A DNA stretch of 64,000 nucleotides. It comes from Deltaproteobacteria bacterium (lineage in GTDB: Bacteria; Desulfobacterota; Desulfuromonadia; Desulfuromonadales; BM103). Under the pieces are notes generated by a model that saw only the letters and a list, made by a program, of their open reading frames with translations, was not told where the DNA came from and did no database searches. Positions 35,620-44,210 of this stretch are shown piece after piece (the stretch's first letter is position 1; each line of letters starts with the position of its first letter). The position numbers and the translations under genes were made by a program. The DNA is taken from positions 11,967 to 75,966 of the forward strand of contig JAGXHL010000097.1 of the NCBI GenBank assembly GCA_024636215.1, written 5' to 3'.

Positions 35620-36524
35620 TGTTGATGCGCGCTGGTTATTTTCTGAAACGTGCTTTGCGTAACATAAGGCAAAGCCCTGTGCTGAGCCTGGCCTCGGTTG
35701 GGACCGTTGCGGTGGCTTTGGCCCTGCTGGCTTTTTTTGCCATTGCTGTTCTCAATGTGCAGCAATTGACCGCCTCATGGGGTGAGAACCTGGCAATCGT
35801 TGCTTACCTGGATAAGGTTCCTGAAGCAAAAATTGTTAAAAGCTGGATCAAGGAGATTGAAGCTTACCCCGAGGTTGGCGAGGTGACCTTCGTTTCTCGC
35901 AAGGACGCATTGGAACGTTTCAGTCAGCGCCTTGGCGACGATGCTGATCTGATCGAAGGCCTTGGTGAAGAGGTATTGCCGGCGTCTCTTGAGATCTCTC
36001 TCGCCGATGAATCGCGCAACAAGTCAGCGCTGGATTCTGTCGTTGAACGCATACGCAAGGATCAGCGCTTTTCTGATCTGCAATATGGCCAGGGCTGGCT
36101 GGAGAAGCTGGAGGCTTTTCTCCTTTTGCTGCGCGTGTCCGGCTCTGCTCTTGGCGGTTTTCTGGTATTTGCCGCGTTGGTGATTGTCGCCAACACGATC
36201 AAGCTGACTCTTTACGCGCGTCAGGATGAACTCGAGGCCATGGCAATGGTGGGCGGAACGTCACTGTTCATCAAGCTTCCCTACCTTGTTGAAGGCGCTC
36301 TTCAGGGCCTTTTGGGAGGCGTCGCTGCGCTCGGCTTGAGTTTCCTGGTATTTCGGATCCTGTTGCAAAAAACTCTCGGCAACCTGCTTTTGATCACCGG
36401 TATCGACACCATCCATTTCCTGCCTCCGGTCTGGCAGCTTGCGTTGGTTGTTGGTGGTGGCTTCATAGGCCTGATGGGCAGTCTGTTTGCTTTGCGAAAA
36501 TTTGTACGTTTCGGAGTGTCATGA
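35619..36524 (+). CDS. ftsX: Cell-division protein FtsX
   Basis: 301 aa, four membrane spans in the FtsX arrangement (about 25-47, 172-195, 222-245, 270-290) with a periplasmic loop between spans 1 and 2 (TASWGENLAIVAYLDKVPEA onwards). Mechanotransmits FtsE ATPase cycles to the periplasmic activator encoded next (overlap ATGA). Family length about 300 aa; complete. Confidence 0.95.
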   Translation: MLMRAGYFLKRALRNIRQSPVLSLASVGTVAVALALLAFFAIAVLNVQQLTASWGENLAIVAYLDKVPEAKIVKSWIKEIEAYPEVGEVTFVSRKDALERFSQRLGDDADLIEGLGEEVLPASLEISLADESRNKSALDSVVERIRKDQRFSDLQYGQGWLEKLEAFLLLLRVSGSALGGFLVFAALVIVANTIKLTLYARQDELEAMAMVGGTSLFIKLPYLVEGALQGLLGGVAALGLSFLVFRILLQKTLGNLLLITGIDTIHFLPPVWQLALVVGGGFIGLMGSLFALRKFVRFGVS

Positions 36525-37693
36525 AAAGGCTGTACGGCGTGATCGGTAAAAGTTTCTGCGCGATCTTGTTATGCGGCCTTGCTGGGTCCTTTCATGTGTC
36601 TCCCGTCGTGGCGGATGATCTGGCTGCGAGCAAGGAACGTCTCAACCGGATCGAGAAGCAGATCGAAGACGCTTTGCAAGGGCTGCGCAACAAGGAGTCG
36701 CAAAGCGGTTCTCTCTCGGAAGAACTTGCCCGACTCTCCTCCGAAACACGCCGGATAGAACAGTTGACGCAAAAAAGCAGTCAGCAACTTGCGCAGCTTT
36801 CCGATCGCCTGGAAAAGCAGCAACAGTCCCTCAAAGAGCTTGAAACGCAACAGGCCCGTACTGAGCAACAGCTGCGAAACCGCCTCGTCGTACTCTACAA
36901 AACCGGCGAAGTCGGTTTGATCAAGGCGCTGCTCTCCAAGGCTGAGAGCCCTCGAGAGATTGCTGAAAAGTATACCTTCCTCTCCAGAATGGTACGCTAT
37001 GATCGAGACCTGCTCAGCGAGTACCGCCAACAAACCGAATCCCATCGCGTTCTCCTGGAGGAGCTGGAGGATTTGCAAAGCAAACAGTCTGCTGTGGTCG
37101 AGCGGAGTCAGGAGGAAGCGCAAACGCTGCGCAAAGCCAGGCAAAGCAAACAAGCCCTGCTGACCAAAGTCAAGCAGGACGCAGATCTCCTTGAAGGTGT
37201 TGTCCAGGAACTACGAGCTAAAGCCATGCGTCTCAACGGGCTCGTCAAAAAACTTGAAACAGAGCAGACGCAATCCTATACTGTAACGCTGGATGGCCTT
37301 GCAACCTCAAAGGGACGATTGTTCTGGCCCGTTGCAGGCAAACTCAGGGTCGGGTATGGCACCAGTCGCCATGGTGATCTCGGCACTCTCATAGAGAGCC
37401 ATGGCTTCGATATTGAAGCTGCCGTCGGAACTCCTGTGAAAGCTGCTGCCACCGGTAAAGTCATCTTTGCCAAACCTCTGCGTGGTTATGGTAAACTGAT
37501 GATCATCGATCATGGGCAAAAGTTTTATACGCTCTACGCACACGTGGCACGTTTCACAAAAAATCTCGGAGAGCTGGTTGCTGCTGATGAAGTAGTGGCC
37601 TTCTCCGGTTTTGAAGGTCGGGATGCCGTCTATTTTGAAATCCGTCAGGGGGGCAAGCCCCTGGATCCATCCGACTGGTTGAAGCCGCGTTAA
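36521..37693 (+). CDS. envC: EnvC-like murein hydrolase activator (degenerate LytM domain)
   Basis: 390 aa. Signal peptide of about 32 residues, a long coiled coil (about 38-245) and a C-terminal LytM/M23 fold (about 270-390). The peptidase site is degenerate: the expected HxxxD reads SHGFDIEA and the HxH of active enzymes is replaced by AVYFEIR, so it should activate amidases rather than cut peptidoglycan, as in E. coli EnvC. It directly follows and overlaps ftsX, the arrangement expected for an FtsEX-controlled activator. Confidence 0.9.
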   Translation: MKRLYGVIGKSFCAILLCGLAGSFHVSPVVADDLAASKERLNRIEKQIEDALQGLRNKESQSGSLSEELARLSSETRRIEQLTQKSSQQLAQLSDRLEKQQQSLKELETQQARTEQQLRNRLVVLYKTGEVGLIKALLSKAESPREIAEKYTFLSRMVRYDRDLLSEYRQQTESHRVLLEELEDLQSKQSAVVERSQEEAQTLRKARQSKQALLTKVKQDADLLEGVVQELRAKAMRLNGLVKKLETEQTQSYTVTLDGLATSKGRLFWPVAGKLRVGYGTSRHGDLGTLIESHGFDIEAAVGTPVKAAATGKVIFAKPLRGYGKLMIIDHGQKFYTLYAHVARFTKNLGELVAADEVVAFSGFEGRDAVYFEIRQGGKPLDPSDWLKPR

Positions 37694-37708
37694 TCTCTGG
37701 AGGGAAGT

Positions 37709-39031
37709 ATGCGCCTCAAAAAACGACCTGTTGTTTTGCTCTCCTGCTTGTTGCTGGCCCTGATCCTCAGCATGCTGTCTTTTGACCGTCTTGACGTTCG
37801 ACAAGCCGAGGCCGCGACAGACTATCAGGAATTGCAGCTGTTTACCGATGTTCTGACGATTATTAAACGCAGCTATGTGGAAGAGGTGACGATCAAGGAT
37901 CTGGTTTATGGGGCAATCGATGGCATGCTTGCTTCTCTCGATCCTCATTCTGGGTTCATGTCGCCGGACATCTACAAAGAGATGAAGGTCGACACCCGTG
38001 GCGAATTTGGCGGCCTGGGGATTGAAATATCTTTGCGTGACGGGGTCCTTACGATCGTTGCGCCCATCGAGGACACCCCTGCATCAAGAGCCGGGCTGCT
38101 GGCTGGTGACCATATCCTGAAAATTGAAGATCAGTATACAAAGGATATGGAAATTATGGAGGCTGTACACCTGATGCGCGGCAAGCCGAAAACCTCCATC
38201 AGCATAACAATCATGCGACCAGGTTTTGAGAAACCAGTGCCGTTTACCCTTGAACGAGAAGTCATCAAGGTCAAGAGCGTGAAATCAAAGGTTCTCGAAA
38301 AGGGCTTTGTTTATATCCGCCTGGCCCAGTTCCAGGAACGGACCGGTGAAGAACTCGGTAAAGCTTTGGAGCAGTTGCGAAAAGATCATGACGGCACTTT
38401 CAAGGGGTTGGTCCTGGATCTTCGCAACAACCCCGGCGGCCTTCTGGATCAGGCTATAGAAGTCAGTGATGAGTTCCTCTCCGAGGGCTTGATTGTCTAT
38501 ACCCAGGGACGGGAAGAGGCTGCACAGATGGAATTTTCCGCCATGCATAGTGGTACCGAACCTGACTATCCCATGGTCGTTTTGATCAATGGCGGCAGCG
38601 CCAGTGCCTCGGAGATTGTTGCCGGTGCCCTGCAGGATCATGGCCGTGCAGTGATTATGGGGACGCAAAGTTTTGGCAAAGGCTCGGTACAGACGATTAT
38701 TCCACTGAGTGATGATTCGGGCTTGCGCCTGACGACTGCAAAGTATTACACACCGAACGGCACTTCGATTCAGGCCAGGGGCATTGTCCCTGACATCGAA
38801 GTCTTACCGAGCGAAGTGACAACGGTTGCGGGAATGCAGCATTTTCGAGAAAAAGATCTGAAGAATCATTTTAATACAGAAGTCAATGGCGAGGTTGGTG
38901 CGCCCGGTGAAGAGAACCTGTCCGGTGACGAGAACCTGCCCGATGAGGAAACCCGCAAGGATTATCAATTGATGCGGGCTCTTGACCTGCTGAAAGGCTG
39001 GACGATATTGCAGGGTTTGAAAGCTGCCTGA
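37709..39031 (+). CDS. ctpA: Carboxy-terminal processing peptidase, S41 family
   Basis: 440 aa. Signal anchor (about residues 8-26), PDZ domain (about 95-180: GGLGIEISLRDGVLTIVAPIE, AGLLAGDHILKIE) and an S41 protease core with LDLRNNPGGLLDQAI, catalytic Ser299 in GGSASASE and Lys324 in SFGKGSVQ. The 25-residue Ser-Lys spacing is normal for the family. Acts in the periplasm on the C-termini of envelope proteins, often peptidoglycan hydrolases, which fits the envC-like neighbour. GGAGGG precedes the ATG; 15 bp after envC. Confidence 0.95.
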   Translation: MRLKKRPVVLLSCLLLALILSMLSFDRLDVRQAEAATDYQELQLFTDVLTIIKRSYVEEVTIKDLVYGAIDGMLASLDPHSGFMSPDIYKEMKVDTRGEFGGLGIEISLRDGVLTIVAPIEDTPASRAGLLAGDHILKIEDQYTKDMEIMEAVHLMRGKPKTSISITIMRPGFEKPVPFTLEREVIKVKSVKSKVLEKGFVYIRLAQFQERTGEELGKALEQLRKDHDGTFKGLVLDLRNNPGGLLDQAIEVSDEFLSEGLIVYTQGREEAAQMEFSAMHSGTEPDYPMVVLINGGSASASEIVAGALQDHGRAVIMGTQSFGKGSVQTIIPLSDDSGLRLTTAKYYTPNGTSIQARGIVPDIEVLPSEVTTVAGMQHFREKDLKNHFNTEVNGEVGAPGEENLSGDENLPDEETRKDYQLMRALDLLKGWTILQGLKAA

Positions 39032-39068
39032 ATGAACCCCTTGCCAGTCTGACCGGGAAGAATAGTCG

Positions 39069-40220
39069 ATGAGAAAACCAAGCCAGCGGCGCCGCCCGAA
39101 AAAGCGGCGCCCTGATTTTTTCTTGAAAAACAGACTCTTGTTGCTCATTCTGGGCGTAGCCGGATGTCTGCTGGCAGGCATGGTTTTCTTTGCGCACATG
39201 AAAGAACAGCCATCCGCAGCTGTGCCAAAACCTGTAGCGGCACCGCAGGTGGACCCTCTCAAGAAAGTTCACAACGAGGTTGAGACGTTTCTGGCCTCAC
39301 TGAATGTTGAGGTAAACGAAGTCCAGCGAGATTTAGGTCATAAACCCTCGCGCTACACCCTTGAAGGCAAATTCCCTTCTGCAGGGATGATCGCCGGATT
39401 CAATGCCCGGATCCAGAAGCTTACCGGTGACTACTCTGTTCGTATTCGTGAGTCAAACTCACTGACGATTGAGAAAAACCGGCGGACATTAATTGTTATC
39501 CACTTTCTGCCGCAGGAACCTGACTTGCCTGAGGGACCCCTCGTGGCAATTATCATGGATGATCTTGGACGAAGTCTCGCTACGGCAGAAGCCCTTCTTG
39601 CACTGCAGCAACCGGTGACTTTCGCCATCATTCCCGGTGAGGCCCGGGCGGTTCAAGTGGCCGAGCTTGCTCATGCCGGCGAGCGTGAAGTCATGTTGCA
39701 CACGCCGATGGAGCCACAGGGCTACCCGGCTGTCAATCCCGGAGAAGATGCCCTTTTTGTGGCCTATAGTGATGAGGAAATTCGCAACCGTCTGGATCAA
39801 TTCCTGAAAAATATCCCCTATGTAACCGGAATCAACAATCACATGGGGTCACGTTTTACGGAAAATGCCAGGGCTTTGGCACCTGTCATGAAAATGCTGC
39901 AGGAAAAAGGCTTGTTCTTTGTTGACAGTCGGACGACGGGGCATTCTCTAGCTGCAGAGACAGCGCGCCGTTACAAGGTTCCGACACTGGATCGTGATGT
40001 TTTTTTGGATAATGTTGCCGAGGTCAATGCGATTGTGGGGCAATTGAAGAAACTGGAAGCCAGGGCGCGTAAGCAAGGAATGGCAATCGGTATCTGTCAT
40101 CCTTACCCGGAAACCCTGGAAGCTTTGCGCAGAGAGCTGCCCATTTTGATAGAGCGAGGGATTACCCTGGTACCGGTGTCGGTGCTGCTGCAGAAACAGG
40201 CTGTGGCTCAAGGGAGTTGA
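39069..40220 (+). CDS. Divergent polysaccharide deacetylase family protein (YibQ-like)
   Basis: 383 aa. Basic N-terminus, one membrane anchor (about residues 22-42), a small ferredoxin-like segment and a divergent NodB-type barrel (about 155-375): VAIIMDDLGRSLATAEALLA, PGEARAVQVAELAHAGEREVMLHTPMEP, TGINNHMGSRFTENARAL, FFVDSRTTGHSLAAE, ICHPYPETLEAL. In relatives this group accompanies ftsEX/envC/ctpA loci; enzymatic activity is unproven. The gene overlaps the convergent ParA-like gene by 13 bp, so there is no room for a terminator. Confidence 0.88.
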   Translation: MRKPSQRRRPKKRRPDFFLKNRLLLLILGVAGCLLAGMVFFAHMKEQPSAAVPKPVAAPQVDPLKKVHNEVETFLASLNVEVNEVQRDLGHKPSRYTLEGKFPSAGMIAGFNARIQKLTGDYSVRIRESNSLTIEKNRRTLIVIHFLPQEPDLPEGPLVAIIMDDLGRSLATAEALLALQQPVTFAIIPGEARAVQVAELAHAGEREVMLHTPMEPQGYPAVNPGEDALFVAYSDEEIRNRLDQFLKNIPYVTGINNHMGSRFTENARALAPVMKMLQEKGLFFVDSRTTGHSLAAETARRYKVPTLDRDVFLDNVAEVNAIVGQLKKLEARARKQGMAIGICHPYPETLEALRRELPILIERGITLVPVSVLLQKQAVAQGS

Positions 40221-41608
40221 GTGCCGACCTTGTTCATGATTGCGGAAAAGTTTGCAAAGTTCTGGTCGTAGAGGATTTCTTCCGGCAGGTCGGAGCTGAC
40301 CTTGCGCAAAAGCAGGAAGGCGTCTTCCAGTCGCCCCTGATCGTTAAAGAGCGTTCTCTCGAGAAGAGGAAACAGATCTGACCTTTCTTTGGAGAGCAGG
40401 CGCTTTTCGAACTCCTGCAGTTCGATCGTCTTGTGCGAGACTTCCAGGCCGCTGTCGTCAAAACGATAGAAGGATAGTTTCTGCTGATAGAAGTTTTTCG
40501 TGTGCGGAGCCCTTTGCAAGAGAAAATAAGATCGTTGCGCGGATTCGCGAAACAACTCCCAAACTGGATCATGGCATTCAATGGAGCGCTTCGCTCCATA
40601 GAAGTAGCGGAACACCAGGCTGGTAAAGCATTCTTCCTCGACAAAACCGGACACCTTCAGGTCCGAGGTCTGCGCGAAATAGCCGGCCTTGCCGATGCTC
40701 TCTTTGCCGACCAGGGGATTACCGCAGACCAAACAGTTGCTCGACAGGGTCCTGCGCCGCAATTCATAGGCACTTTGATGCTCAACTTCGGCCTCGGCCA
40801 TGTCTTTGCGATACTCGTCCAGGCGCCTCGTCCCGGTATCGAGGCTGTGCAGATAAACCTGCCGGGCGATGTGGGTCATCTGCAGATGAACTTCGGTCTG
40901 GCGCCCGTGACTGAGGATCGGGTAGATTTTGCCTTCGGGATTGGTATTGAGTGATTCTACCTTGGGGCTTTTGGCAATGAACCCTTCCAGACAGCGGTAG
41001 CCGCGATTGATGGCATAGGCCTTCAATAACTGGTAAGGGTCACGAAAAGGCCCTTCAAAGTGGATGCGACCATCAACCAGACAGGGTAGAATGCGCAAGG
41101 GACGTCGCGAAAGGCCATGTTCATCGAAGAATTCGTAGATGTGCCGGCAGTTGTCCATGGAGGGCGCATCTTTGACAGGAACAATCACCCTGTCTGCAGC
41201 GTAAAGTGCGCTCTGAGTGAATATGTCCAGGTCTGGACGGGTATCAATGATGATGATGCCACCCAGAGATGACTTTGCCAGAGCCCGGGCCAGGGCAGTC
41301 GGGTCTTCCAGCTCCCGGCGCAAGCTGTGCAGTTGTTTGCTGGATGGAATATACTGAACTCCATACTCCCCGACCTCTATGAGGTCGTCTGGGTTGCTGC
41401 CAGAGAAAAGACCGGCAACGTCTCCTCGCTCCTGCTGCCGATTGATTCGGAACATCTGGTCGACTGAGAAATGGTTGTCAAAGCTCAACAGGGTGACTGG
41501 AAGATCTTCGTGAAGGGCTTTCAGGTAAATGGCAAGGTTGGTTGCCAGGGTGGTCTTGCCGACCCCGCCTTTTTCACTTGATATGGTTACGATGTAGGGT
41601 GCAGACAT
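40208..41608 (-). CDS. Orphan ParA/MinD-like ATPase with C-terminal Cys-rich domain
   Basis: 466 aa from ATG 41608 (AAGGGA 5 nt upstream); the frame is open further but would run into xseA. Deviant Walker A KGGVGKTT near residues 14-21 of the ParA type, IIIIDTRPD as Walker B and VPVKDAPSMDNCRHIYEFFDEHGL in the switch region. The ParA part ends near residue 260. The remaining 200 residues are unlike chromosome-partition ParA and contain a CxxC (CLVCGNPL) with further Cys (EEECF), suggesting a metal-binding or ribbon fold. No parB or centromere-like repeats are near. Possible role in positioning a protein complex; function unknown. Confidence 0.78.
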   Translation of the reverse strand: MSAPYIVTISSEKGGVGKTTLATNLAIYLKALHEDLPVTLLSFDNHFSVDQMFRINRQQERGDVAGLFSGSNPDDLIEVGEYGVQYIPSSKQLHSLRRELEDPTALARALAKSSLGGIIIIDTRPDLDIFTQSALYAADRVIVPVKDAPSMDNCRHIYEFFDEHGLSRRPLRILPCLVDGRIHFEGPFRDPYQLLKAYAINRGYRCLEGFIAKSPKVESLNTNPEGKIYPILSHGRQTEVHLQMTHIARQVYLHSLDTGTRRLDEYRKDMAEAEVEHQSAYELRRRTLSSNCLVCGNPLVGKESIGKAGYFAQTSDLKVSGFVEEECFTSLVFRYFYGAKRSIECHDPVWELFRESAQRSYFLLQRAPHTKNFYQQKLSFYRFDDSGLEVSHKTIELQEFEKRLLSKERSDLFPLLERTLFNDQGRLEDAFLLLRKVSSDLPEEILYDQNFANFSAIMNKVGTQLP

Positions 41609-41699
41609 AAGGTTCCCTTGTTGGTTCAGAGTCGCCAATATATAGGGTGAAATTGATGAAAAGTCAAATAAAAACCACAAGATATAGGGGGTGTGGCCA

Positions 41700-42899
41700 A
41701 TGACGGGCGGTCCCCGCAAATTAACGGTCAGCGGCCTGGTTAAACTTCTTCAGGATGTCGTCGAAAGTAACTTTGTCTCGGTGACGGTCGAGGGAGAAAT
41801 CTCAAATTTTGCCGCCCCTGCTTCAGGTCACTGGTATTTTACGCTCAAGGACAGCGGCGCTCAGTTGCGGGGTGTGATGTTCCGCAGCCGCAACCGTCTG
41901 GTTGAGTGTCCGCCCAAAGATGGCGCCCAGGTTGTGTGTTCCGGAACGGTGACGGTTTATGTCGCACGTGGTGAAATGCAGCTGGTCGTTGATACCTTGA
42001 CTCAGGCAGGGCAGGGCCGGCTGCAAGCGGCCTTTGAAGCACGTAAGGCAGAGTTGGCCGCCGAGGGCTTGTTCTCGGAGGAACGCAAGCGACCCTTGCC
42101 GGCTTTCCCGCAATCGGTCGGTATCGTCACCTCGGCCACAGGGGCTGCAATCCATGATATCTGCAATGTTCTGCGTCGGCGTGCGCCCGATATTCATTTG
42201 CTGCTGCGACCTGTCAAGGTCCAGGGCGATGAAGCTGCCGGAGAGATCGCTGCAGCAATCGCTGATCTGAATCAATACGGCGGTCTGGATGTCCTGATCG
42301 TCGGTCGGGGGGGCGGCTCGCTGGAAGATTTGTGGGCTTTTAACGAGGATCTGGTTGCCAGGGCAATCGCTGCGTCCGAAATTCCCGTGATTTCGGCTGT
42401 CGGCCATGAGACGGACTATACCATTGCCGACTTTGTGGCCGATTTGCGCGCACCCACGCCAAGTGCCGCAGCTGAACTGGTTGCCAGGAATCGACAGGAG
42501 CTGGAGGCTCACCTTGATCACTTGATTGTCAGGTTGCAGTCCCGGGTCGATCAGTCCCTTGCTTTGATTGGCGAGCGGCTTGCCGGTCTTGAAATACGGC
42601 TCAGACAGAGATGCAGGGATATCGTCAGCCTGCCTGATGGTGTCAACGCCCTTGTCAACAGGCTCACCCTGGCCATGTCTTCCCGGATGCGGGAATATTC
42701 TGATGCTCTGGGACTTCCTGCCGGCCGGCTCAACTCATTGTCCCCCTTGCTGCAACTGGAGCGCGGCTATGTGCTCGCCAGTAAAGAAGAATCAGGTAAA
42801 GGGCTTGTCAGTACAGAAGACCTTGCAGTCAATGATTTTCTCTGGCTGCGCTTTGCGCGCGGGCAGGTGCGCACCAGGGTCGAGGAGGTCGATTCATGA
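41700..42899 (+). CDS. xseA: Exodeoxyribonuclease VII large subunit
   Basis: 399 aa from ATG 41700 with a G-rich site about 8 nt upstream (a GTG at 41691 is in frame but overlaps that site). N-terminal OB fold (LTVSGLVKLLQDVVESNFVSVTVEGEISNF, residues about 7-36), then the catalytic core with VGIVTSATGAAIHDICNVLRRR and GGGSLEDLWAFNEDLVARAI, and a shortened coiled-coil C-terminal part. Degrades single-stranded DNA with XseB, encoded 1 kb downstream with an M23 gene in between. Divergent from the ParA-like gene, 91 bp apart. Confidence 0.95.
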   Translation: MTGGPRKLTVSGLVKLLQDVVESNFVSVTVEGEISNFAAPASGHWYFTLKDSGAQLRGVMFRSRNRLVECPPKDGAQVVCSGTVTVYVARGEMQLVVDTLTQAGQGRLQAAFEARKAELAAEGLFSEERKRPLPAFPQSVGIVTSATGAAIHDICNVLRRRAPDIHLLLRPVKVQGDEAAGEIAAAIADLNQYGGLDVLIVGRGGGSLEDLWAFNEDLVARAIAASEIPVISAVGHETDYTIADFVADLRAPTPSAAAELVARNRQELEAHLDHLIVRLQSRVDQSLALIGERLAGLEIRLRQRCRDIVSLPDGVNALVNRLTLAMSSRMREYSDALGLPAGRLNSLSPLLQLERGYVLASKEESGKGLVSTEDLAVNDFLWLRFARGQVRTRVEEVDS

Positions 42900-43738
42900 G
42901 ACAGCTCTGCTTTGTCCTGTTGATTGTTCTGTTGCTGGCTTTGCCGGTCTTTGCGGATGAGTTGTCCCTGCGTTCCGGGCAGGTTCATAACGGCGAAGTT
43001 GCCGTGTTGCAATGGCAGGGGACACCGCTCTCTTTTGCAGTGGCGCGTTTTAATGAAGAGGTCTATTACCTTTATCCAGACAGTGATGGGGCGATCGCAT
43101 TATTGCCGGTTGGATTGGATGTTCCTGCAGGTCAATACCCTGTGCTTGCCGCCATGGTCGATCGTCAGGGGCAGACATCAACCACAGAGTTGCTGCTGAC
43201 CGTTGTTGATAAACAACGCCCTGAAGAACGCCTGACCCTCCCGGAGCGTATGGTTACACCGGGCAAGCAGGACCGTGAACGAATCAGCAGGGAAAATAAT
43301 CGCCTAACGGAAGTTTTTGCCGGCAGATCCCCACGTTTCTGGACAACCTTCGAGACGCCGGTCGACGATGCCGTCAATAGTGTCTTTGGCAAACGCAGGG
43401 TATTGAATGGCAAGCCGAAGTCCCCCCACAGCGGCACGGATTTTCGCAGCCCCATGGGAACTCCGGTGCGTCCGATCAGCAATGGGCGAGTCGCACTGGT
43501 CGCCGATCTGTTTTATACTGGCAACACCGTCGTGGTTGACCATGGTGAGGGGCTCTTCTCCTTGTATGCACACCTGTCCGAAGTTCTGGTGGCAGAAGGC
43601 GATGACCTGCTCGTGACTGAGGTCCTTGGCAAGGTCGGCAGTACCGGACGATCAACAGGAGCCCACCTGCATTTGACAGTGAAACTTTTTGGCGAGCGGA
43701 TTGATCCTCTCGCACTTTTGGCTGCATTTAATAATTAA
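42896..43738 (+). CDS. M23 (LytM) family metalloendopeptidase
   Basis: 280 aa. Signal peptide ending VFA at residue 20, an N-terminal beta domain (about 25-105, DELSLRSGQVHNGEVAVLQW) and a complete M23 catalytic domain (about 160-275) with zinc ligands His178 and Asp182 (HSGTDF) and HLH at 257-259. Unlike the EnvC-like protein it should be an active peptidoglycan endopeptidase. The start overlaps the end of xseA by 4 nt; it is inserted between xseA and xseB, so it is probably cotranscribed. A long inverted repeat follows. Confidence 0.92.
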   Translation: MRQLCFVLLIVLLLALPVFADELSLRSGQVHNGEVAVLQWQGTPLSFAVARFNEEVYYLYPDSDGAIALLPVGLDVPAGQYPVLAAMVDRQGQTSTTELLLTVVDKQRPEERLTLPERMVTPGKQDRERISRENNRLTEVFAGRSPRFWTTFETPVDDAVNSVFGKRRVLNGKPKSPHSGTDFRSPMGTPVRPISNGRVALVADLFYTGNTVVVDHGEGLFSLYAHLSEVLVAEGDDLLVTEVLGKVGSTGRSTGAHLHLTVKLFGERIDPLALLAAFNN

Positions 43739-43767
43739 TGCCCATTCGGATACTCAGGATGGAGTGA

Positions 43768-43910
43768 AGTTTTCGATCTGGAAACGAGGAATTTTTCGTC
43801 GAGGCAAGGAAATCAAGGACTGGCGCGGAGGCGTACATCGGTACGCCGCACAAGCCAGCCCGCTGATTGACGCAGCATCGGCGGAAAAGAACCGTTTCCG
43901 GACGAAAACT
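43768..43910. repeat. 143-bp imperfect inverted repeat with a perfect central hairpin
   Basis: Outer arms AGTTTTCG (43768-43775) and CGAAAACT (43903-43910) pair; the arms stay similar inward (GGAAACG against CGTTTCC and AATCAAGG against GATTGACG, with gaps) to a perfect inner hairpin GCGTAC-ATCG-GTACGC (43831-43846). It fills the gap between the M23 gene and xseB. Could be a dispersed palindromic element or a processing/attenuation structure; there is no T run, so not a classical terminator. Confidence 0.7.
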
Positions 43911-43970
43911 GATTAAGTTGCTTGACACCGTGCTCAAGCGCGTGATGTCTTAAAAGCAAAAGGAATCGGA

Positions 43971-44210
43971 ATGCCTGAAGATATGACCTTTGAGCAAGCG
44001 TTGAAAAACCTCGAAGAGGCCGTTGCCCGGCTCGAAAAGGGGCAGATGCCTCTGGATGAGTCCCTGGATTGTTTTGAAGCGGGAGTGCAAAGCGCCAATC
44101 TCTGCCGTAAAAAACTGCAGGCGGTCGAGGGTCGCATTGAGACTTTGATGAAAAATACCGATGGCTCCTTTACCACGGAGCCTTTTGGCGAGCATGATGA
44201 CCAGGATTGA
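43971..44210 (+). CDS. xseB: Exodeoxyribonuclease VII small subunit
   Basis: 79 aa. Helical hairpin with the family signature TFEQALKNLEEAVARLEKG (about residues 5-23) and LDESLDCFEAGVQSANLCRKKL. AAGGA precedes the ATG. It binds XseA, which lies upstream. Its 3' end overlaps the ispA start, the usual xseB-ispA-dxs order. Confidence 0.96.
   Translation: MPEDMTFEQALKNLEEAVARLEKGQMPLDESLDCFEAGVQSANLCRKKLQAVEGRIETLMKNTDGSFTTEPFGEHDDQD

Noticed and set aside
41609..41719. N-terminal extension of the ParA-like protein
   Set aside because: It would overlap the divergent xseA start; ATG 41608 has a ribosome site and places the P-loop at the usual position.
43922..43953. TTGACA at 43922 as an xseB promoter
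   Set aside because: No acceptable -10 hexamer at 16-19 bp; the nearest T/A-rich candidate would start the RNA about 10 nt before xseB, inside its ribosome site.
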